From JANQEU01 sp965228045 (GTDB lineage Bacteria; Bacteroidota; Bacteroidia; Cytophagales; Cyclobacteriaceae): DNA of 64,000 bases. This document shows, piece after piece, positions 62,662-64,000 of this stretch. Location: the NCBI GenBank assembly GCA_965228045.1, contig OZ245789.1:4030001-4094000 (forward strand), given 5' to 3'. The translations under genes and the position numbers were made by a program. How positions within the stretch are numbered: the first letter of the stretch is position 1; each line of letters opens with the position of its first letter. The notes beneath the pieces were generated by a model. The model was not told the DNA's origin. It was given only the letters and a program-made list of their open reading frames with translations, and ran no database searches.

Positions 62662-62709
62662 TGTTTCCAGGATGAAAACCTGGCGTCCTAACCCCTAGAC
62701 GAAGGGACC
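62638..62709 (-). tRNA. tRNA-Glu (anticodon TTC)
   Basis: 72 nt on the minus strand starting GGTCCCTTCGTCTAG. Anticodon arm CCAGG-TTTTCAT-CCTGG gives anticodon TTC. The T-arm (CAGGGGTTCGATTCCCCT) and acceptor stem (GGTCCCT/AGGGACT, with one G-U end pair) fold properly. Transcribed leftward from the promoter at 62966-62996, and used as the insertion site of the island on its 3' side. Confidence 0.95.
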
Positions 62710-62765
62710 GGGTAATATTTTATACAACCTTTCAGTTGCTGTCTACTTGGTTTTCATCCCAGTCT

Positions 62766-62847
62766 GAAAACCTGGCGCCCTGACCGGGCCGTGTCTAACC
62801 CCTACCTGTCCGCCGAAGGATTCCGCAGGCGGAGACGAAGGGACCGA
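62766..62847 (-). pseudogene. tRNA-Glu remnant with small palindromic insertion
   Basis: The anticodon arm (GAAAACCTGGCG), D-arm piece (TAACCCCTA) and 5' acceptor (GACGAAGGGACC) are the same as in the intact gene, but a 14-bp segment and a 30-bp insertion with TCCGCC...GGCGGA arms interrupt them, and the T-arm is lost. It lies in the same transcript upstream of the intact tRNA. Confidence 0.75.
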
Positions 62848-62965
62848 ATATCTTCGGATTTTAATCAAACCAAATCATGTCTTTCTTTCACAAGAATTAG
62901 TCTGTGCCAGAGGACAAGACCAGGTTTAATCTCCATCAAAAACTTTCCAGCTTTTTTTGGAGGTG

Positions 62966-62996
62966 CAAATATAGAACGGGTTTGTATTTTCGCAAA
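62966..62996 (-). promoter_or_regulatory. Bacteroidota promoter for the tRNA-Glu locus
   Basis: On the minus strand TTTG (62996-62993) and TATATTTG (62973-62966) are 19 bp apart, an exact consensus match. A hairpin, CGGGTTTG...CAAACCCG, at 62977-63000 overlaps the -33 box and could be a control site. Confidence 0.75.
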
Positions 62997-63099
62997 CCCG
63001 AACTCAGAAATAATTTTACCCAAACGTCATTTTTAAAAACCTCACAGAATTCTTTCAGGTAATGCATTGTTATTCCTGTTATCTTAGGAATTACTCATT

Positions 63100-63744
63100 A
63101 TGAAAACACTCCGTGCCGTCTCTCTCGCGCTGTTCTTTACCATTTCCACATTGGGGGTCATCGTGACCATCCAGCTGTTCAAAAAAGACTACGACTCCCC
63201 TCCCCTGGAAAACAAATCAGCGCCGCACTTCACCGCACAGACCGTTTCCGGAAAGCAGTTTGACCTTCAGCAAGCCTCCGATACCACCATCGTGTACATA
63301 GGTTTTCTCCGCTTCTCAAGCTGTCCCGTCTGTAATTTCAGGGTGCATGAACTGATCGGCAAAATGGATGAATTCAAAAATAAGGGCATTCTCCCCATCA
63401 TCGTTTTTGAGTCGAGTCGTGAGGATCTGGAAAAATACGCCGACTTCTATAAGATCCCTTTTGAAATGATCCCGGATCTGGACAAAGAGCTCTACGACCT
63501 GTATGAGGTGGAAGAAAACATCATAAAGCTGACCATCAATTCCACCGGCGATGAGGTGGACGAGCTGTTCGAGGTGGGTGAAGACTTGTTCTATGATGAT
63601 GCTCCCATGGCCCCTAAAGGTAACCAATCAAGACTTCCGGCCGATTTTGTCATCAGCAAGGGTAAATTCATCAAAACAAATTATGGTCGCCACATCGGTG
63701 ACAGCATGCCCATCGAAAACATTTTAGCCGCAGCGGGTAATTAA
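63100..63744 (+). CDS. Thioredoxin-fold (peroxiredoxin-like) membrane-anchored protein
   Basis: 214 residues. One N-terminal membrane helix (about 7-27), then an AhpC/TSA-type domain: APHFTAQTVSGKQFDLQQ, GFLRFSSCPVCNF with Cys75 and Cys78, and a Phe-rich helix after it. This fits the peroxiredoxin-like-2 type rather than a classical peroxidase. It faces the periplasm and would reduce or shuffle thiols. Target unknown. Confidence 0.85.
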   Translation: MKTLRAVSLALFFTISTLGVIVTIQLFKKDYDSPPLENKSAPHFTAQTVSGKQFDLQQASDTTIVYIGFLRFSSCPVCNFRVHELIGKMDEFKNKGILPIIVFESSREDLEKYADFYKIPFEMIPDLDKELYDLYEVEENIIKLTINSTGDEVDELFEVGEDLFYDDAPMAPKGNQSRLPADFVISKGKFIKTNYGRHIGDSMPIENILAAAGN

Positions 63745-63781
63745 CTTCCTTCGGAATTTCCGGTCCATTTAAAAGTATTTG

Positions 63782-63789
63782 TACCTTTG
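63782..63789 (+). promoter_or_regulatory. -7 promoter element before the last gene
   Basis: TACCTTTG fits TAnnTTTG 19 bp before the ATG at 63808. No matching -33 TTTG at the right distance. Confidence 0.4.
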
Positions 63790-63807
63790 AATCAAAGGCC
63801 GACCTAT

Positions 63808-64000
63808 ATGAAGAAGAAACTATCTGCTCTCACATTTTCGCTATTAGCCTCTATAGTGGCATTTGCACAGCAGCATGGTGAAGACATAACCGACGAAATG
63901 GAGCAGGAACCCTCCAGTTTTACCAGCGAAACCAAATGGGCACTCATTGCGATCTGGACCGTGGTCATAATCATCCTCGTGCTCAGGACATTTAGAAACA
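63808..64000 (+). CDS. Small exported membrane protein, 3' end outside window
   Basis: ATG 63808 opens a signal peptide (MKKKLSALTFSLLASIVAFAQ), an acidic linker (HGEDITDEMEQEPSS), and a membrane helix (WALIAIWTVVIIILVL) ending at the window edge with basic residues. The frame continues beyond 64000, so the full length is unknown. Confidence 0.7.
   Translation, partial: MKKKLSALTFSLLASIVAFAQQHGEDITDEMEQEPSSFTSETKWALIAIWTVVIIILVLRTFRN

Noticed and set aside
57435..62709. Integrase or transposase that would explain the island
   Set aside because: No frame in the island shows tyrosine or serine recombinase motifs; none is claimed.

Overview
The window comes from the chromosome of a Bacteroidota bacterium, most likely a marine- or soil-type member of the Cytophagales. 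Four things point there: TonB-plug and TonB-receptor proteins; several FtsX-type permeases paired with PadR regulators; DUF4097, DUF4230, DUF2911 and DUF6702 family proteins; and promoters of the phylum-specific form TTTG-N19-TAnnTTTG, seen clearly upstream of gap (47924-47954) and upstream of the tRNA-Glu locus (62966-62996). The phylum is inferred from these features, not from an rRNA gene.

Layout. 1-3224 is an accessory patch. It holds the tail of a glycosyltransferase, whose last 185 bp are duplicated on the far side of an inserted alpha/beta-hydrolase gene, then a small DUF2188 gene lying in frame with a TIR/deoxyribosyltransferase-like gene. 3408-5356 is a ribokinase plus sugar transporter operon. 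5619-15824 holds a voltage-gated cation channel, a YkvI-like transporter, an MG2/TonB-plug protein, a rhodanese, a VPS10/BNR propeller protein and a DEAD-box helicase. 16161-21992 has two tandem FtsX-type permeases followed by a DUF4097 protein.

22006-24047 is a tandem array of about 101-bp palindromic repeats, split around a GxxExxY (PD-(D/E)XK-like) nuclease gene. A related array lies at 48380-48990. Both arrays sit between convergent genes. 24055-56775 is mostly housekeeping and envelope functions: rhodanese, three SpoIIAA-like proteins plus a truncated one, M28 peptidase, two PadR-permease modules, creatininase-like amidohydrolase, TonB receptor with DUF6702, TPR histidine kinase with response regulator, YebC, GH67 alpha-glucuronidase, GAPDH, DUF4230, TlpA-like thioredoxin and PhyH dioxygenase.

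The most interesting segment is 57435-62709. It is an AT-rich island of about 5.2 kb bounded by a copy of the 3' end of tRNA-Glu(UUC) on the left and the intact tRNA-Glu gene on the right. It carries a CBASS-type anti-phage operon in tightly overlapping order: CD-NTase, stand-alone E2-like protein, patatin-like phospholipase (CapV type), and a second CD-NTase-like enzyme with an N-terminal hydrophobic helix. Both nucleotidyltransferases keep the GS and DxD...D metal-binding residues, so two nucleotide signals may feed one phospholipase, or one enzyme may modulate the other. Further tRNA-Glu fragments around the island show repeated recombination at this locus. The window ends with a thioredoxin-fold protein and the start of a small membrane protein.
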